From contig NZ_CP146275.1 of assembly GCF_037044555.1 (NCBI RefSeq), positions 2,708,501 to 2,772,500 of the forward strand: 64,000 nt of DNA, written 5' to 3'. Shown here in pieces: positions 37,192 to 46,803 of the stretch. The notes under the pieces were generated by a model that did no database searches, had not been told where the DNA came from, and saw only the letters and a list, made by a program, of their open reading frames with translations. Position numbers and translations under genes: made by a program. The stretch's first letter is position 1; each line of letters opens with the position of its first letter. This DNA comes from Pelagibacterium nitratireducens (GTDB taxonomy: Bacteria > Pseudomonadota > Alphaproteobacteria > Rhizobiales > Devosiaceae).

Positions 37192-38148
37192 ATGCGCGAC
37201 CCCTATACAGTGCTCGGAGTGCCAAAGAGCGCCAGCGAAAAGGAGATCAAGAGCGCCTACCGCAAGCTGGCCAAGACTTTTCACCCGGATCAGAATCCGG
37301 ACGACAAGGCGGCGCACGAAAAATTTGCCGAGGCAACAGCGGCCTACGACCTGCTGTCGGACAAGACCAAGCGGGCGCAATATGACCGTGGCGAGATCGA
37401 TGCCGAAGGCCATCCCAAATTTGGCGGGTTCGATTCGTCGGGCATGCGCGGCGGGCGTCCTGGCGCCGGGGCCGGAGCGGGCGGGTTCAACGCCGAGGAT
37501 ATCTTAAAGGAATTCATGAGCGGGTTTGGCGGCACGCGACGCGGGCCGGGCGGCAATCCCTTCGGCGCGGGTGCCGGTGCCGGCGGCGCGAGCTGGGACC
37601 CGTTTACCGGCGCAACGACGGGCTCTTCGGGTTCGGCCAAGGGCGAAGACGTTGTGGTCAATCTGGCCGTGTCGCTGGAAGACGCCCATAAGGGCGGCTC
37701 GGTGCCGGTCACCCTGCCCTCGGGCAAGACGGTCTCGGTCAAACTCCCCTCCCCGCTCGAAGAGGGCCAGCAGGTGCGGTTGCGCGGCCAGGGCCGGCCT
37801 TCACCGCTGACCGGGCAGCCGGGCGATGCGCTGGTGACGATCAAGTTTGCCCGGCACAAGCAATTCCGCAAGGACGGGCACGATCTGCGGGTCGATGTGC
37901 CGATCACTCTTTATGAGGCCGTGCTGGGCGCCAAGGTGCGCGTGCCGACGCTCGATGGGGCGGTCGAACTCAATCTGCCGCCGGGGCCTGATACGGCCAA
38001 GGCGATGCGGCTCAAGGGCAAGGGGCTGTTCGGCAAGGGCGATCTCTACGTCAATCTGCGAATCGTCTTACCCAAGGGCGGCGACCCCGATCTCGAGAGC
38101 CTGATGCGGTTCTGGAAGGACCAGAAGCCCTATAAGGTTCGCGATTAG
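37192..38148 (+). CDS. DnaJ-like co-chaperone without zinc finger (CbpA type)
   Basis: A 318-residue J-domain protein. The J domain (residues 1-70) has the HPD motif in FHPDQNPDD, then a Gly-rich linker (about 80-145), then the two substrate-binding beta-domains of the DnaJ C-terminal fold with LRGQGRPS and KGKGLFGKGDLYV. The cysteine-rich zinc finger of DnaJ is absent. It should stimulate DnaK ATPase and hold client proteins. I chose the ATG at 37192 (MRDPYTVLG). Confidence 0.88.
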   Translation: MRDPYTVLGVPKSASEKEIKSAYRKLAKTFHPDQNPDDKAAHEKFAEATAAYDLLSDKTKRAQYDRGEIDAEGHPKFGGFDSSGMRGGRPGAGAGAGGFNAEDILKEFMSGFGGTRRGPGGNPFGAGAGAGGASWDPFTGATTGSSGSAKGEDVVVNLAVSLEDAHKGGSVPVTLPSGKTVSVKLPSPLEEGQQVRLRGQGRPSPLTGQPGDALVTIKFARHKQFRKDGHDLRVDVPITLYEAVLGAKVRVPTLDGAVELNLPPGPDTAKAMRLKGKGLFGKGDLYVNLRIVLPKGGDPDLESLMRFWKDQKPYKVRD

Positions 38149-38513
38149 TCGCGATACAGGCTGATGGCGGCAATGCTGTCCGCCTTGGCATTCCTGAAAT
38201 CGAGAAACAACGCGAAGCTGGTGCGTTTTCCGGACCGGACGATGGTGCCATTGACCGCGCCGACCCGACCGTGGGTGATGGCATGGGTTATCGTGAGGGC
38301 TTCGGGAGTGGCGCCGAGGTCGGCGATTGCCGCCAGCACGGCTTCGACGCCCTTTGCCTCCCGGCCATCGGGAAATGCCGCGACACAATCGCCGGTGAGC
38401 GCTTGCGTCAGCATCTGGGAGTCTGAAGCCAGCACCGCGACCGCGACTTTTTCGGCAAAGGCGTTCTTGGGCGAGTTGCCACACTCTCCGCTTAAAGTGA
38501 TTTTGGTTTTCAT
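38145..38513 (-). CDS. NTF2-like protein of unknown function
   Basis: A 122-residue protein with a pattern like the NTF2/SnoaL cone fold: an N-terminal helix region, DCVAAFPDG, then strands TITHAITHGRVGAVNGTIV and SFALFLDFRNAKADSIAAISLYRD. No catalytic function can be assigned. It overlaps the stop of the convergent DnaJ-like gene by 4 bases and is 11 bases downstream of tsaC. Confidence 0.6.
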   Translation of the reverse strand: MKTKITLSGECGNSPKNAFAEKVAVAVLASDSQMLTQALTGDCVAAFPDGREAKGVEAVLAAIADLGATPEALTITHAITHGRVGAVNGTIVRSGKRTSFALFLDFRNAKADSIAAISLYRD

Positions 38514-38524
38514 TGCGGGTTCCC

Positions 38525-39475
38525 CTATCGGTTGCGGGGCGCGGCGGCGCGTTCGAGACGGTCGTTGATCGCTTCGCCCAGGCCGGTATGAGGAATGGGC
38601 GCGACGGCAATCGATTTTGCCCCGGATGCATCGAGCCGGGCAAGATGGGAGAAGAGGTTTTGCGCCGCTTCGCGCAGATCGGCCGATGCCGAAAGATTGA
38701 GCACCGGGCCGTCATGGGCAGGAGCCGGGCCGAAAACAAGGTAGGCTTCGCCGGGCTCGGGCGCTGTGACTTCGAGGCGGAGGGCGGCGTTGGGAGCATA
38801 GTGGCTTTTGAGCATGCCCGGCGCGGTGATTGCGGCATTTGGGGCGGCGAGCGCAATGGGATGACCGAGAAGGGCCTCGACATCCTCGCGCGCAAGGGCA
38901 CCGGCGCGAAGCTGGGTGACCGTATCGCCAACAATGGCAATGATCGTGGATTCCAGGCCGTTTTGACAGGGGCCGCCGTCGAGAACCGGAACCGCTCCGG
39001 AAAAGGCCGCGCGGACGTGGCTTGCCGTTGTGGGCGAGAGTTTGCCCGAGGGATTGGCCGAGGGGGCGGCGACGGGGCGGCCAAGGGTGGCGATCAAGTC
39101 GCGGGCCATGGGATGGGCAGGGACGCGCAGGCCGACGGTATCGAGACCGGCAGTGACGAGGTCGGAAAGGCCCGCGTCGGGCTTGAGGGGAACGACCAGC
39201 GTTAAAGGGCCGGGCCAGAAGGCGTCGGCGAGACGGCGGGCGAGTGGGGAAAAGTTCCCGAAGCGTTCGGCCATTTCCATATCGGCGCAATGGGAAATGA
39301 GCGGATTGAAACGCGGGCGGCCCTTGGTTTCGTAGATCTTGAGGACAGCACCGGAATTGGTGGCGTCGGCGCCCAGGCCATAGACCGTTTCCGTCGCGAA
39401 GGCGCAAAGGTCCCCCCGTTGCAGCAGGGCTGCGGCATCGGCAACGGTCTGGGGATCGGCGGGCGCTGAGTTCAT
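38525..39475 (-). CDS. tsaC: L-threonylcarbamoyladenylate synthase (Sua5/YwlC type)
   Basis: A 316-residue enzyme making threonylcarbamoyl-AMP for tRNA t6A modification. The YrdC domain (about residues 10-190) has FATETVYGLGADA, KGRPRFNPL, WPGPLTLVV and PSANPSGKLSPTTA. The extra C-terminal Sua5 domain begins with the PGMLKSHYAP linker. I took the ATG at 39475 (MNSAP); an ATG at 39532 would add 19 residues and bring the start closer to the divergent gene. Confidence 0.9.
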   Translation of the reverse strand: MNSAPADPQTVADAAALLQRGDLCAFATETVYGLGADATNSGAVLKIYETKGRPRFNPLISHCADMEMAERFGNFSPLARRLADAFWPGPLTLVVPLKPDAGLSDLVTAGLDTVGLRVPAHPMARDLIATLGRPVAAPSANPSGKLSPTTASHVRAAFSGAVPVLDGGPCQNGLESTIIAIVGDTVTQLRAGALAREDVEALLGHPIALAAPNAAITAPGMLKSHYAPNAALRLEVTAPEPGEAYLVFGPAPAHDGPVLNLSASADLREAAQNLFSHLARLDASGAKSIAVAPIPHTGLGEAINDRLERAAAPRNR

Positions 39476-39545
39476 CGAGGTTGTTTGACAAGCGCCCGGT
39501 GCCGCGTCAAGAAGAGGCAACAGCCGAGGCATAGATCCCGACGAA

Positions 39546-40496
39546 ATGACCACCCTTCTGATCAGCCAGACAAACGGGTCCGCGCACGCGACGCCGAGCG
39601 GCCATGCCGAGCGGCAGGAGCGGATCGAAGCGGCGGCCAGGGCGCTCGACCATCCCCGGTTTGGAGCCCTGATGCGCGAGATGGCCGCCCCGGGCGATCT
39701 CGAATTGGCCGAGTTGGTCCACAGCCCAAAGGTCATGGATACGATCCGGGCTATCCGGCCGGCCGAAGGGATCGGGCAGATCGATCCGGACACTTTCGTC
39801 TCCGCGCGGAGCCTTGAGGCATCGGCGACGGCGCTGGGCGGGGTGTTGCGAGGCATTGAAGCGGTTATTCTGGGCGAGGCGCACAACGCATTCATTCTGG
39901 CGCGACCGCCCGGACATCATGCCGAGCGCGACCGGTCCATGGGGTTCTGCCTGGTCAACACCATCGCCATCGCGGCGCGACAGGCGCAGCGGCTTTATGG
40001 AGCCGAGCGCGTGGCGATCATCGATTTCGACGTGCATCACGGCAACGGCACTCAAGACATTTTTGCCGACGACCCCTCGGTCTTTTACGCCTCCTCCCAC
40101 CAGATGCCGCTGTATCCGGGGACCGGGGCGCCCCATGAGAGAGGTGTCGGCAACATCGTCAATGCAGCGCTTGAAGCGGGAAGCGGCGGTCAGGAGATGC
40201 GGGCGGCGTATAAAGAGCAGATATTGCCGGCGCTCGACAATTTTGCGCCGGACCTGATTCTGGTTTCGGCGGGCTTTGACGCGGAGCGGCGCGATCCGCT
40301 TGCGCAGCTCGAATGGGTGGGTGCCGATTACGCGTGGCTCACGGGAAAGTTGATGGACATTGCCGAGAAGCGCTGCTCAAACCGTTTGGTCTCGATGCTC
40401 GAAGGCGGCTACGATCTGGGCGGGCTTGCCTCGGGGGTGTCGGCGCATGTAGGCATGCTGCTGACCGGCGAAGCCGGACCCGATTATGACGATTAA
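39546..40496 (+). CDS. Histone deacetylase-family amidohydrolase
   Basis: A 316-residue arginase/deacetylase-fold enzyme of the HDAC/AcuC/acetylpolyamine amidohydrolase superfamily. The active site is intact: RPPGHHAE, the metal motif [13 protein letters not shown], and the third metal ligand in [11 protein letters not shown], with EGGYDL near the end. Bacterial substrates are acetylated small molecules or proteins; the one here is unknown. It begins a same-strand run with xseB, SCO and tlyA. Confidence 0.88.
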   Translation: MTTLLISQTNGSAHATPSGHAERQERIEAAARALDHPRFGALMREMAAPGDLELAELVHSPKVMDTIRAIRPAEGIGQIDPDTFVSARSLEASATALGGVLRGIEAVILGEAHNAFILARPPGHHAERDRSMGFCLVNTIAIAARQAQRLYGAERVAIIDFDVHHGNGTQDIFADDPSVFYASSHQMPLYPGTGAPHERGVGNIVNAALEAGSGGQEMRAAYKEQILPALDNFAPDLILVSAGFDAERRDPLAQLEWVGADYAWLTGKLMDIAEKRCSNRLVSMLEGGYDLGGLASGVSAHVGMLLTGEAGPDYDD

Positions 40497-40512
40497 AGAC
40501 GAAGGGGCAGTG

Positions 40513-40746
40513 ATGACCGAGATCGCCGAAATGAGCTTTGAAGCGGCGCTGGACGAACTTGAAAAGATCGTTGCGCAGCTCGAAGGCGGCAAGGCGCCCC
40601 TGCAGGAATCGATTGCGATCTATGAGCGCGGCGAAGCGCTCAAGCGCCATTGCGAAGCCCTGCTCAAGCAGGCAGAGGCGCGGATCGAAAAGATCACGCT
40701 GGCCAAGGACGGCACGCCCACAGGCGTCGAGCCGCTGGATCAATAG
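40513..40746 (+). CDS. xseB: Exodeoxyribonuclease VII small subunit
   Basis: A 77-residue XseB with the conserved core [18 protein letters not shown] and [19 protein letters not shown]. It binds the large subunit XseA to form the single-strand exonuclease VII. The start is the ATG at 40513, with AAGGGG about 8 bases upstream; an ATG at 40486 lies inside the upstream gene and has no ribosome site. xseA is not in the window. Confidence 0.9.
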   Translation: MTEIAEMSFEAALDELEKIVAQLEGGKAPLQESIAIYERGEALKRHCEALLKQAEARIEKITLAKDGTPTGVEPLDQ

Positions 40747-40761
40747 GTCAGGAATTTCGCC

Positions 40762-41349
40762 GTGCTGGGAAAAGTGCGCATCGTTTTGTGGGCCCTTGTG
40801 GCGCTTGCGGCGGTTTCGGCCACTGTCATCTATTTCACAAAGCCCATTCAGCCCTCCGGTGCGATGTTTGGCGGGCCGTTCGAGATGGTTGCGACATCGA
40901 CGGGAGAAACGTTTACCGAAGACGATCTGCTCGGCACGCCGACGCTGATGTTTTTCGGGTACACTTTTTGCCCGGACGTTTGCCCCACAACGCTTGCCGA
41001 AGCGACTGGGTGGAAACAGACGCTGGGGCTCGATGATGACGAGTTGCGGATCATTTTCGTTTCGGTGGACCCCGAGCGCGATACCATCGAGCATACGCGC
41101 GAATATCTGTCCAATTTCGGACCCGACGTGATGGGCCTGGTGGGCAACGAAAGCCAGACCGAGCAGATCAAGCGCTCTTATGGGGTGTTTTCCGAAAAGG
41201 TGGAGGCCGAAGGCTCGACCGACTATCTGGTCAATCATACAGCGTCGGTGTTCATGATCGATGCGGAAGGCGATTTTTTCGGTACGATCGCCTGGGGCGA
41301 GGACAGCCAGACAGCGCTCGACAAGGTGAGGCGCCTCACGGCGTCATGA
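40762..41349 (+). CDS. SCO1/SenC-family copper chaperone
   Basis: A 195-residue membrane-anchored thioredoxin-fold protein. It has one N-terminal helix (VLWALVALAAVSATVIYF in outline), the copper motif FCPDVCP and the distal His in NHTASVF. SCO proteins deliver copper to, or reduce thiols of, cytochrome c oxidase CuA. It starts with GTG at 40762, 15 bases after xseB, and its stop overlaps the tlyA start. Confidence 0.9.
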   Translation: MLGKVRIVLWALVALAAVSATVIYFTKPIQPSGAMFGGPFEMVATSTGETFTEDDLLGTPTLMFFGYTFCPDVCPTTLAEATGWKQTLGLDDDELRIIFVSVDPERDTIEHTREYLSNFGPDVMGLVGNESQTEQIKRSYGVFSEKVEAEGSTDYLVNHTASVFMIDAEGDFFGTIAWGEDSQTALDKVRRLTAS

Positions 41350-42080
41350 GCCGGATAAGGCTCGACATCGCGCTCGAACAGCGCGGGCTTGCTCAATCGA
41401 GAGCAAGAGCGCGTGACGCCATTCTGCGTGGCACAGTGAGCGTCAACGGCGTTCTGGCCAGCAAGCCGAGCCAGCTTGTGGGTGAGGGCGACGCGGTCGC
41501 GCTGAACGATCCTGCATCACACTATGTTTCGCGCGCGGCGCTCAAGCTGGCCGAGGGGCTGGAGAAAAGCGGCTTCGATCCCGAAGGCAAAATCTGTCTC
41601 GATCTGGGGGCTTCGACGGGCGGGTTCAGCCAGGTGCTGGCCGAACGTGGCGCGCGGAAAATCTATGCTGTCGATGTCGGGCATGGGCAATTGCATAGCG
41701 ATGTTGCCGGGCTCTCCAATCTGGTGTCGCTCGAAGGGCTAAATGCCCGCGACGTTACGGCGGAGACGATCGCCGAGCCGATCGATTTCCTGGTGTCCGA
41801 TGTGAGCTTTGTGTCGCTGATCAAGATCATCGATGCGCCATCGGCGCTGTGTGCGCCGGGTGCAAAGGCTCTTCTGCTGATCAAACCGCAATTCGAGGTG
41901 GGACGCGATCATGTCGGCAAGGGCGGGATCGTGGTGCCCGGGCCGCATGTGGCCATGGCCATAGAGGCCGTGCTTGCCCATATGGACGGGCTGGGCTGGC
42001 AGCGGGCGGGACTGTGGCCATCGCCGATCAAAGGCGGTGACGGGAATGGTGAATTCCTGGCCGGGTTTCGTCGGCGCTGA
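41346..42080 (+). CDS. tlyA: TlyA-family rRNA methyltransferase
   Basis: A 244-residue protein with an N-terminal S4 RNA-binding domain (residues 1-60) and an FtsJ-like methyltransferase domain with the SAM motif CLDLGASTGGFSQVL. TlyA enzymes 2'-O-methylate cytidines in 16S/23S rRNA and are often annotated hemolysin A. It overlaps the SCO gene by ATGA, so translation is coupled. Confidence 0.9.
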   Translation: MSRIRLDIALEQRGLAQSRARARDAILRGTVSVNGVLASKPSQLVGEGDAVALNDPASHYVSRAALKLAEGLEKSGFDPEGKICLDLGASTGGFSQVLAERGARKIYAVDVGHGQLHSDVAGLSNLVSLEGLNARDVTAETIAEPIDFLVSDVSFVSLIKIIDAPSALCAPGAKALLLIKPQFEVGRDHVGKGGIVVPGPHVAMAIEAVLAHMDGLGWQRAGLWPSPIKGGDGNGEFLAGFRRR

Positions 42081-42088
42081 GCGCTGGT

Positions 42089-42355
42089 TTAGCCGGGGCG
42101 GTGCGGACGGGAGCGCCTGAAGGTGCGGGCGATGGTGCCCGCGGTGCGCGCCTCGAGAAGGGTGAGTGCCTGATCGAACCCCTTCCAGCGGCGGCGTAGG
42201 CGGCGAACCGAGCGCAGGGCAAATTTGGAGCTGCCGATCAGCAGGAAGAGGGCAAGGGCCATCATTGGCACGCCGACCGGGATCGGGGTTGGCGCCAGAA
42301 TGGCTCCGGCAATCAGGAGAACAAGCGCGAGGGGAATCGTGACGATCCTCCACAT
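42089..42355 (-). CDS. Small two-helix membrane protein
   Basis: An 88-residue protein with two hydrophobic helices (IPLALVLLIAGAILA; PVGVPMMALALFLLIG) and a strongly basic tail with several Arg residues. A Pro-Gly-like turn (PTPIPVG) separates the helices. Function unknown. I chose the ATG at 42355 because it leads directly into the first helix; a longer frame overlaps the ribB side. Confidence 0.6.
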   Translation of the reverse strand: MWRIVTIPLALVLLIAGAILAPTPIPVGVPMMALALFLLIGSSKFALRSVRRLRRRWKGFDQALTLLEARTAGTIARTFRRSRPHRPG

Positions 42356-42451
42356 ACAAGCTGTCTCCCGATCCTGAGCACTCGGGCCATCCTTAGCCGC
42401 TATCGGCCACAGATTGATGACGGCGGCCAGCACCGCCGCAAGCAACGCACT

Positions 42452-43534
42452 CTAATCGGAAATGGTGATGCCGAAGGCTTCGAGCCCGACATAGCGGCGA
42501 GAGCGCGAGGACATGGGCTTGATGGCGGAGATTCCGAGATCGCGCAAAATCTGGGCGCCGAGGCCGACTTCGCGCCACTCTGCATCGCGATCTCGCGCTG
42601 AGCCATGGTCTTCGCGTTCGGCTTCAGTCGCCGCCCTGTCATAGGCAACGCCGGCATTACCCTCGCGCAGATAGACCAGCACGCCGCCGGTTTCGGCCAG
42701 GGCAGCGATCGATGCGTTGAGTTTTTCCGCGCTACCGAAAACGTCGGTGACGATATCCTCGCGCTGGAGGCGGACGTTGACGGGCACCCCCTGCCCCACG
42801 TCGCCGAACACCAGCGCAAGGTGTTGGACGCGGTCGAATGGGGTCGAATAGGCGTAGGCGATGGCGCGGCCGGCGGCGGTGTCGATCTCGAAGGTGGCGA
42901 CGCGCTCGACGAGCTTTTCGCGGCGCTGGCGATAAGCAATGAGATCGGCGACCGAGATCAGCGGCAAATCGTGGGCCGCGGCAAAATCGGCGACCTGCTG
43001 GCCGCGGGTGACGGTACCGTCGTCATTGACCAGCTCACAGATCACACCGACATCGGGCAGATCGGCAAGCCTGCAAAGATCGACTGCCGCCTCTGTATGG
43101 CCCGAGCGCATGAGAACGCCGCCGCGCCGGGCGATGAGCGGGAAGATGTGGCCGGGGCGGGAAAAATCCTCGGCAGCCACATTGCCATTGGTCAGCGCGC
43201 GCACGGTGGCCGTGCGGTCCTCGGCGGAAATGCCGGTGGTGGTGCCGTGCTTGAAATCGATGGTGACGGTGAAGGCCGTCGTATGGGCGGAGTCGTTTGA
43301 GGCGACCATCGGATCGAGGCGCAGTTTCTGGGCGCGCTCACCGGTGATCGGCGCGCACACGATGCCGGAGGTGTGGCGGACGATGAAGGCCATCTGCTCG
43401 GGCGTGATGGTGGACGCGGCAGCTATGATGTCGCCCTCGCCTTCCCGATCGTGATCGTCGATCACAACGACCATCTGGCCATGCTTCATGGCGTCCAGCG
43501 CCGCCTGGACGCGTGTGTCGGATTCAGAGATCAT
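42452..43534 (-). CDS. ribB: DHBP synthase with degenerate RibA-like domain (RibBX)
   Basis: A 360-residue protein. The N-terminal 3,4-dihydroxy-2-butanone-4-phosphate synthase domain is intact: DDHDREGEGDI, then RPGHIFPLIAR and SGHTEAAVDLCRLA. It makes the four-carbon precursor of riboflavin from ribulose 5-phosphate. The C-terminal domain resembles GTP cyclohydrolase II but lacks its zinc cysteines (REDIVTDVFGSAEKL instead of SECLTGDVFGSxRCDC). This matches the RibBX type, so GTP cyclohydrolase activity is not expected. It overlaps aroC by one base. Confidence 0.9.
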   Translation of the reverse strand: MISESDTRVQAALDAMKHGQMVVVIDDHDREGEGDIIAAASTITPEQMAFIVRHTSGIVCAPITGERAQKLRLDPMVASNDSAHTTAFTVTIDFKHGTTTGISAEDRTATVRALTNGNVAAEDFSRPGHIFPLIARRGGVLMRSGHTEAAVDLCRLADLPDVGVICELVNDDGTVTRGQQVADFAAAHDLPLISVADLIAYRQRREKLVERVATFEIDTAAGRAIAYAYSTPFDRVQHLALVFGDVGQGVPVNVRLQREDIVTDVFGSAEKLNASIAALAETGGVLVYLREGNAGVAYDRAATEAEREDHGSARDRDAEWREVGLGAQILRDLGISAIKPMSSRSRRYVGLEAFGITISD

Positions 43535-44655
43535 TACAGATCGTTCCTTCCAAAGCCGATGCCGCCTTCGCGGCCGGTCTGGCCACGGTGGCGCAGCATG
43601 TGGTCGGCAAGGACACAGGCCATCATCGCTTCGCCGATGGGCACGGCGCGGATGCCCACGCAGGGGTCATGGCGGCCCTTGGTGATGATGTCGGCATCCT
43701 CGTTTTCCGTGGTCACGGTCTGGCGGGGGGTGAGGATAGAACTTGTGGGTTTGACCGCAAATCGCGCGACAATGGGATCACCATTGGAGATGCCGCCGAG
43801 GATGCCGCCGGCCTTGTTGGACAGGAATTTTGGCAGCGGGCGGTCCGAGCGCATCTGGTCGGCGTTTTCCTCGCCGGTCAATTCGGCGGCGTGCATGCCC
43901 TCACCGATCTCGACGCCCTTGACGGCATTGATCGACATGAAGGCCGAAGCGATGTCGGCGGACAGTTTGCCATAGATCGGAGCGCCCCAGCCGGCGGGCA
44001 CGCCTTCGGCGACCACTTCGACAATGGCCCCGGCGGACGAGCCGGCCTTGCGGATGCCGTCGAGATAGGCGGCCCAGGTTTCAGCGGCTTTGGGGTCGGC
44101 GCAGAAGAAGGGGTTCTGGTCGACCTGATCCCAATCGAAATTGGCGTAATCGATCTTGTGGGGTCCAATCTGGACCAGCGAGGCGCGAATGGTGACGTTG
44201 GGGACTACCAGTTTGGCGACAGCGCCGGCGGCGACGCGGGCGGCGGTCTCGCGGGCCGAGGAGCGGCCACCGCCACGATAATCACGAATGCCGTATTTCT
44301 GGAAATAGGTGTAATCGGCGTGGCCGGGGCGGAACTTGTCGCGGATTTCCGAATAGTCCTTGGAGCGCTGATCGGTGTTTTCGATCATCAGCGAAATCGG
44401 CGTGCCGGTGGTACGAAGGCCATCGGTGCGCTCGTCCTCGAAGACACCGGAGAGGATTTTGACCTCGTCGGCCTCGCGGCGCTGGGTGGTGTAGCGCGAC
44501 TGGCCGGGCTTGCGGCGATCGAGATCGCGCTGGATCATTTCGGCGGAAATGGGAAGGTCGGGCGGCACACCATCGACGACGACCCCGAGCGCGGCGCCAT
44601 GACTCTCACCCCAGGTGGTGAAGCGGAAGAGGTGGCCGAAGGAATTGTCGCTCAT
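43534..44655 (-). CDS. aroC: Chorismate synthase
   Basis: A 373-residue enzyme converting EPSP to chorismate with reduced FMN, the last shikimate-pathway step. The family signatures are visible: [17 protein letters not shown] near the N-terminus, [19 protein letters not shown] near residue 130, and the C-terminal [22 protein letters not shown] block (described in part). It is the upstream gene of an aroC-ribB unit. Confidence 0.95.
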   Translation of the reverse strand: MSDNSFGHLFRFTTWGESHGAALGVVVDGVPPDLPISAEMIQRDLDRRKPGQSRYTTQRREADEVKILSGVFEDERTDGLRTTGTPISLMIENTDQRSKDYSEIRDKFRPGHADYTYFQKYGIRDYRGGGRSSARETAARVAAGAVAKLVVPNVTIRASLVQIGPHKIDYANFDWDQVDQNPFFCADPKAAETWAAYLDGIRKAGSSAGAIVEVVAEGVPAGWGAPIYGKLSADIASAFMSINAVKGVEIGEGMHAAELTGEENADQMRSDRPLPKFLSNKAGGILGGISNGDPIVARFAVKPTSSILTPRQTVTTENEDADIITKGRHDPCVGIRAVPIGEAMMACVLADHMLRHRGQTGREGGIGFGRNDL

Positions 44656-44746
44656 GGGAAGTGCCCCGGAAATGTTGGAGGTGTTCTAGGCAGCGGCGAG
44701 GACGTGGTCAATCGTTCGATGGGATTAGCGAGCGCGAGCCTTTGCG

Positions 44747-45175
44747 CTAGCGCGCGTGGCGGGGCGAGCGGATTTCGCCGCGCATGGTGCCGATGGCCAG
44801 TTCGAAATTGTCGGCGATGCGGCGGGCCCGGATCATGAATTCGTGGGTGATCTCGGGGGTAAAGATTTCGGCGGCGGTCTGCTCGAAAAGAGCAAGCCAG
44901 CGGTCGAAATGTTCAGCCTCGATGGGCAGGCGCAAATGTGGATTGAGCGGGCGACCCGAATAGCGGCCTGTGCGCAGCATGATCGAAGACCAGAAATCGG
45001 TGATCTGGGCGATGTGCTCGTCCCAGTCGTGGACGGCGCGATCAAAGACCGGGCCGAGGATGTCATCCTCGCGGGCGCGGGCGTAAAAGATCGCGACCAG
45101 CCTGGCGATGTCGGGATCGGTGATGTCGGGGTGCGCCGGACCCGGGCGGGTCAGCGGGTTGTCATCGGCCGTCAA
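44747..45175 (-). CDS. Group III truncated haemoglobin
   Basis: A 142-residue 2-on-2 globin. ARLVAIFYARAREDDILGPVF is the N-terminal A-B region, ITDFWSSIMLRTGRYSGRPLNPH the C-E region with the group III W and Y pattern, and HFDRWLALFEQT supplies the proximal His. Group III globins are linked to oxygen or NO handling in alpha- and epsilonproteobacteria. It lies 7 bases downstream of the phosphatase gene on the same strand. Confidence 0.88.
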   Translation of the reverse strand: MTADDNPLTRPGPAHPDITDPDIARLVAIFYARAREDDILGPVFDRAVHDWDEHIAQITDFWSSIMLRTGRYSGRPLNPHLRLPIEAEHFDRWLALFEQTAAEIFTPEITHEFMIRARRIADNFELAIGTMRGEIRSPRHAR

Positions 45176-45182
45176 GATTTTC

Positions 45183-45824
45183 TCACCACGTCTTTTTCGC
45201 TGCGTGCAGGGTCATCCGGCCGGCGGCGAAATGGGCGATGACGCCCTGGGGCGGGGCCCAGTTGAGGACTTCGCCACGGGTTACGCCTTCGACCAGATGG
45301 CGCAGGACACGCAGCACGCCGCCATGGGCGACGATGATCGAGTGATGGGTGAGCCCCTGGGCAAAATCGAGCAGGCGGTCGGCGAGGTCCTGATAGTTCT
45401 CGCCGCCTTCAGGGCGGAAATTCCAATAGGTGGCGTCGCGCTGGCCGGGAGCCAGAGCCTCGCGCTCGCGGGCGATTTCCTCGTGCAGCAGGCCCTCGAA
45501 TTTGCCGAAGGAGATTTCGATCAGCCGCTCGTCGTAAATGACATCGGGGAGCGGAACGTCGAAGGCGGCGCGCATGCGCTCCATGGTTTCGCTGGCCCGG
45601 CTCAGGGGCGAGGCGTACCATTTGAATTTGGCCGGATCGCTGCCGGCTTCCTCAAGCAGGAAACGCAACAGCGGACCGTTGGAATCGGCCTGGCGCCGGC
45701 CGGTTTCGTTCAATGGAATATCGCGGCTGCCCTGATAGCGGCGCTCGCGGTTCCAATCGGTTTCGCCGTGGCGCGCGAAGTAGAAATCGGGCCAGGTGAC
45801 CTGGTGCATGGACGAATCAATCAT
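45183..45824 (-). CDS. Histidine phosphatase family protein
   Basis: A 213-residue phosphoglycerate-mutase-like phosphatase with the phospho-histidine motif FARHGETDWNRERRYQG near residue 15 and the second His in IIVAHGGVLRVL near residue 165. The substrate is unknown. It lies between fabI and the globin gene on the same strand, an order also seen in other Hyphomicrobiales. Confidence 0.9.
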   Translation of the reverse strand: MIDSSMHQVTWPDFYFARHGETDWNRERRYQGSRDIPLNETGRRQADSNGPLLRFLLEEAGSDPAKFKWYASPLSRASETMERMRAAFDVPLPDVIYDERLIEISFGKFEGLLHEEIAREREALAPGQRDATYWNFRPEGGENYQDLADRLLDFAQGLTHHSIIVAHGGVLRVLRHLVEGVTRGEVLNWAPPQGVIAHFAAGRMTLHAAKKTW

Positions 45825-45881
45825 TGACAGATTTGAGGAGCGCGCAAGCTAGCGCGCTCCTGTGACGTTTTGTTTGGCCGG

Positions 45882-46682
45882 CTATTCGGCGGGCGCATCC
45901 TGGGGCATGGCTTTCATGCCGATGATGTTGTAGCCGGAATCGACGTAATGAATTTCGCCGGTGACCCCGCTCGAGAGATCCGAGAGCAGATAGAGCGCCG
46001 AATTGCCGACTTCGTCGATGGTGACGTTCTTGCGCAGGGGCGCGTTTTCCTCGTTCCATTTGAGCATTTCGCGCAAATCGGCAATGCCCGAGGCCGCAAG
46101 GGTCTTGATCGGGCCGGCGGAAATGGCGTTGACCCGGATATTCTGCGGGCCGAGATCGGAAGCGAGATAACGCACCGAGGCCTCGAGCGCAGCCTTGGCG
46201 ACACCCATGACGTTGTAGTTCGGCAAGACCTTTTCGGCGCCGTAATAGGTGAGGGTCAGGATGGCGCCGCCATCGTCCATCAATGCTTCGGCGCGCTTGG
46301 CCAATGCCGTGAGCGAGAACACCGAGATGTTCATGGTCAAAGCGAAATTGCCCGGTGTGGTATCGACATAACGCCCGTCAAGCTCTTCCTTGTTGGAGAA
46401 CCCGATGGCGTGGACGAGAAAATCGAGCTTGCCCCATTTGGACTTGAGCACGTTGAACACGGCGTCCATGGCGTCTGGATCGGTCACATCGCATGGCAGG
46501 ACCAGATCCGAGCCGAACTCGGCTGCGATCGGCTCGACGCGGCGGTGGAGCGCCTCGCCCTGATAGGTGAAGGCCATTTCCGCGCCCTGCGCGTGCAGCG
46601 CCTTGGCAATGCCGTAGGCGATAGAGCGGTTGTTGGCGACGCCCATAATGAGCCCGCGCTTGCCTTCCATCAAACCAGCCAT
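45882..46682 (-). CDS. fabI: Enoyl-[acyl-carrier-protein] reductase (NADH)
   Basis: A 266-residue FabI catalysing the last reduction step of fatty-acid elongation. The glycine motif [13 protein letters not shown], the FabI-type YNVMGVAK (Tyr-x6-Lys), and [15 protein letters not shown] are present. The start is the ATG at 46682 (MAGLMEGKR) with GGAG upstream. It is divergent from the FAD-linked oxidase gene, with 121 bases between. Confidence 0.94.
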   Translation of the reverse strand: MAGLMEGKRGLIMGVANNRSIAYGIAKALHAQGAEMAFTYQGEALHRRVEPIAAEFGSDLVLPCDVTDPDAMDAVFNVLKSKWGKLDFLVHAIGFSNKEELDGRYVDTTPGNFALTMNISVFSLTALAKRAEALMDDGGAILTLTYYGAEKVLPNYNVMGVAKAALEASVRYLASDLGPQNIRVNAISAGPIKTLAASGIADLREMLKWNEENAPLRKNVTIDEVGNSALYLLSDLSSGVTGEIHYVDSGYNIIGMKAMPQDAPAE

Positions 46683-46803
46683 GGTGTTCTCCGATGATCG
46701 TTTCGTTGCCGGTGGTTTTGGCACAGGGGATGGGAACGGGCAAGGTGGGAAGCGGTGTGGCGTGGTAGCGAATCCCCTGCCCGCCATGCGATAGTTGACC
46801 CAA

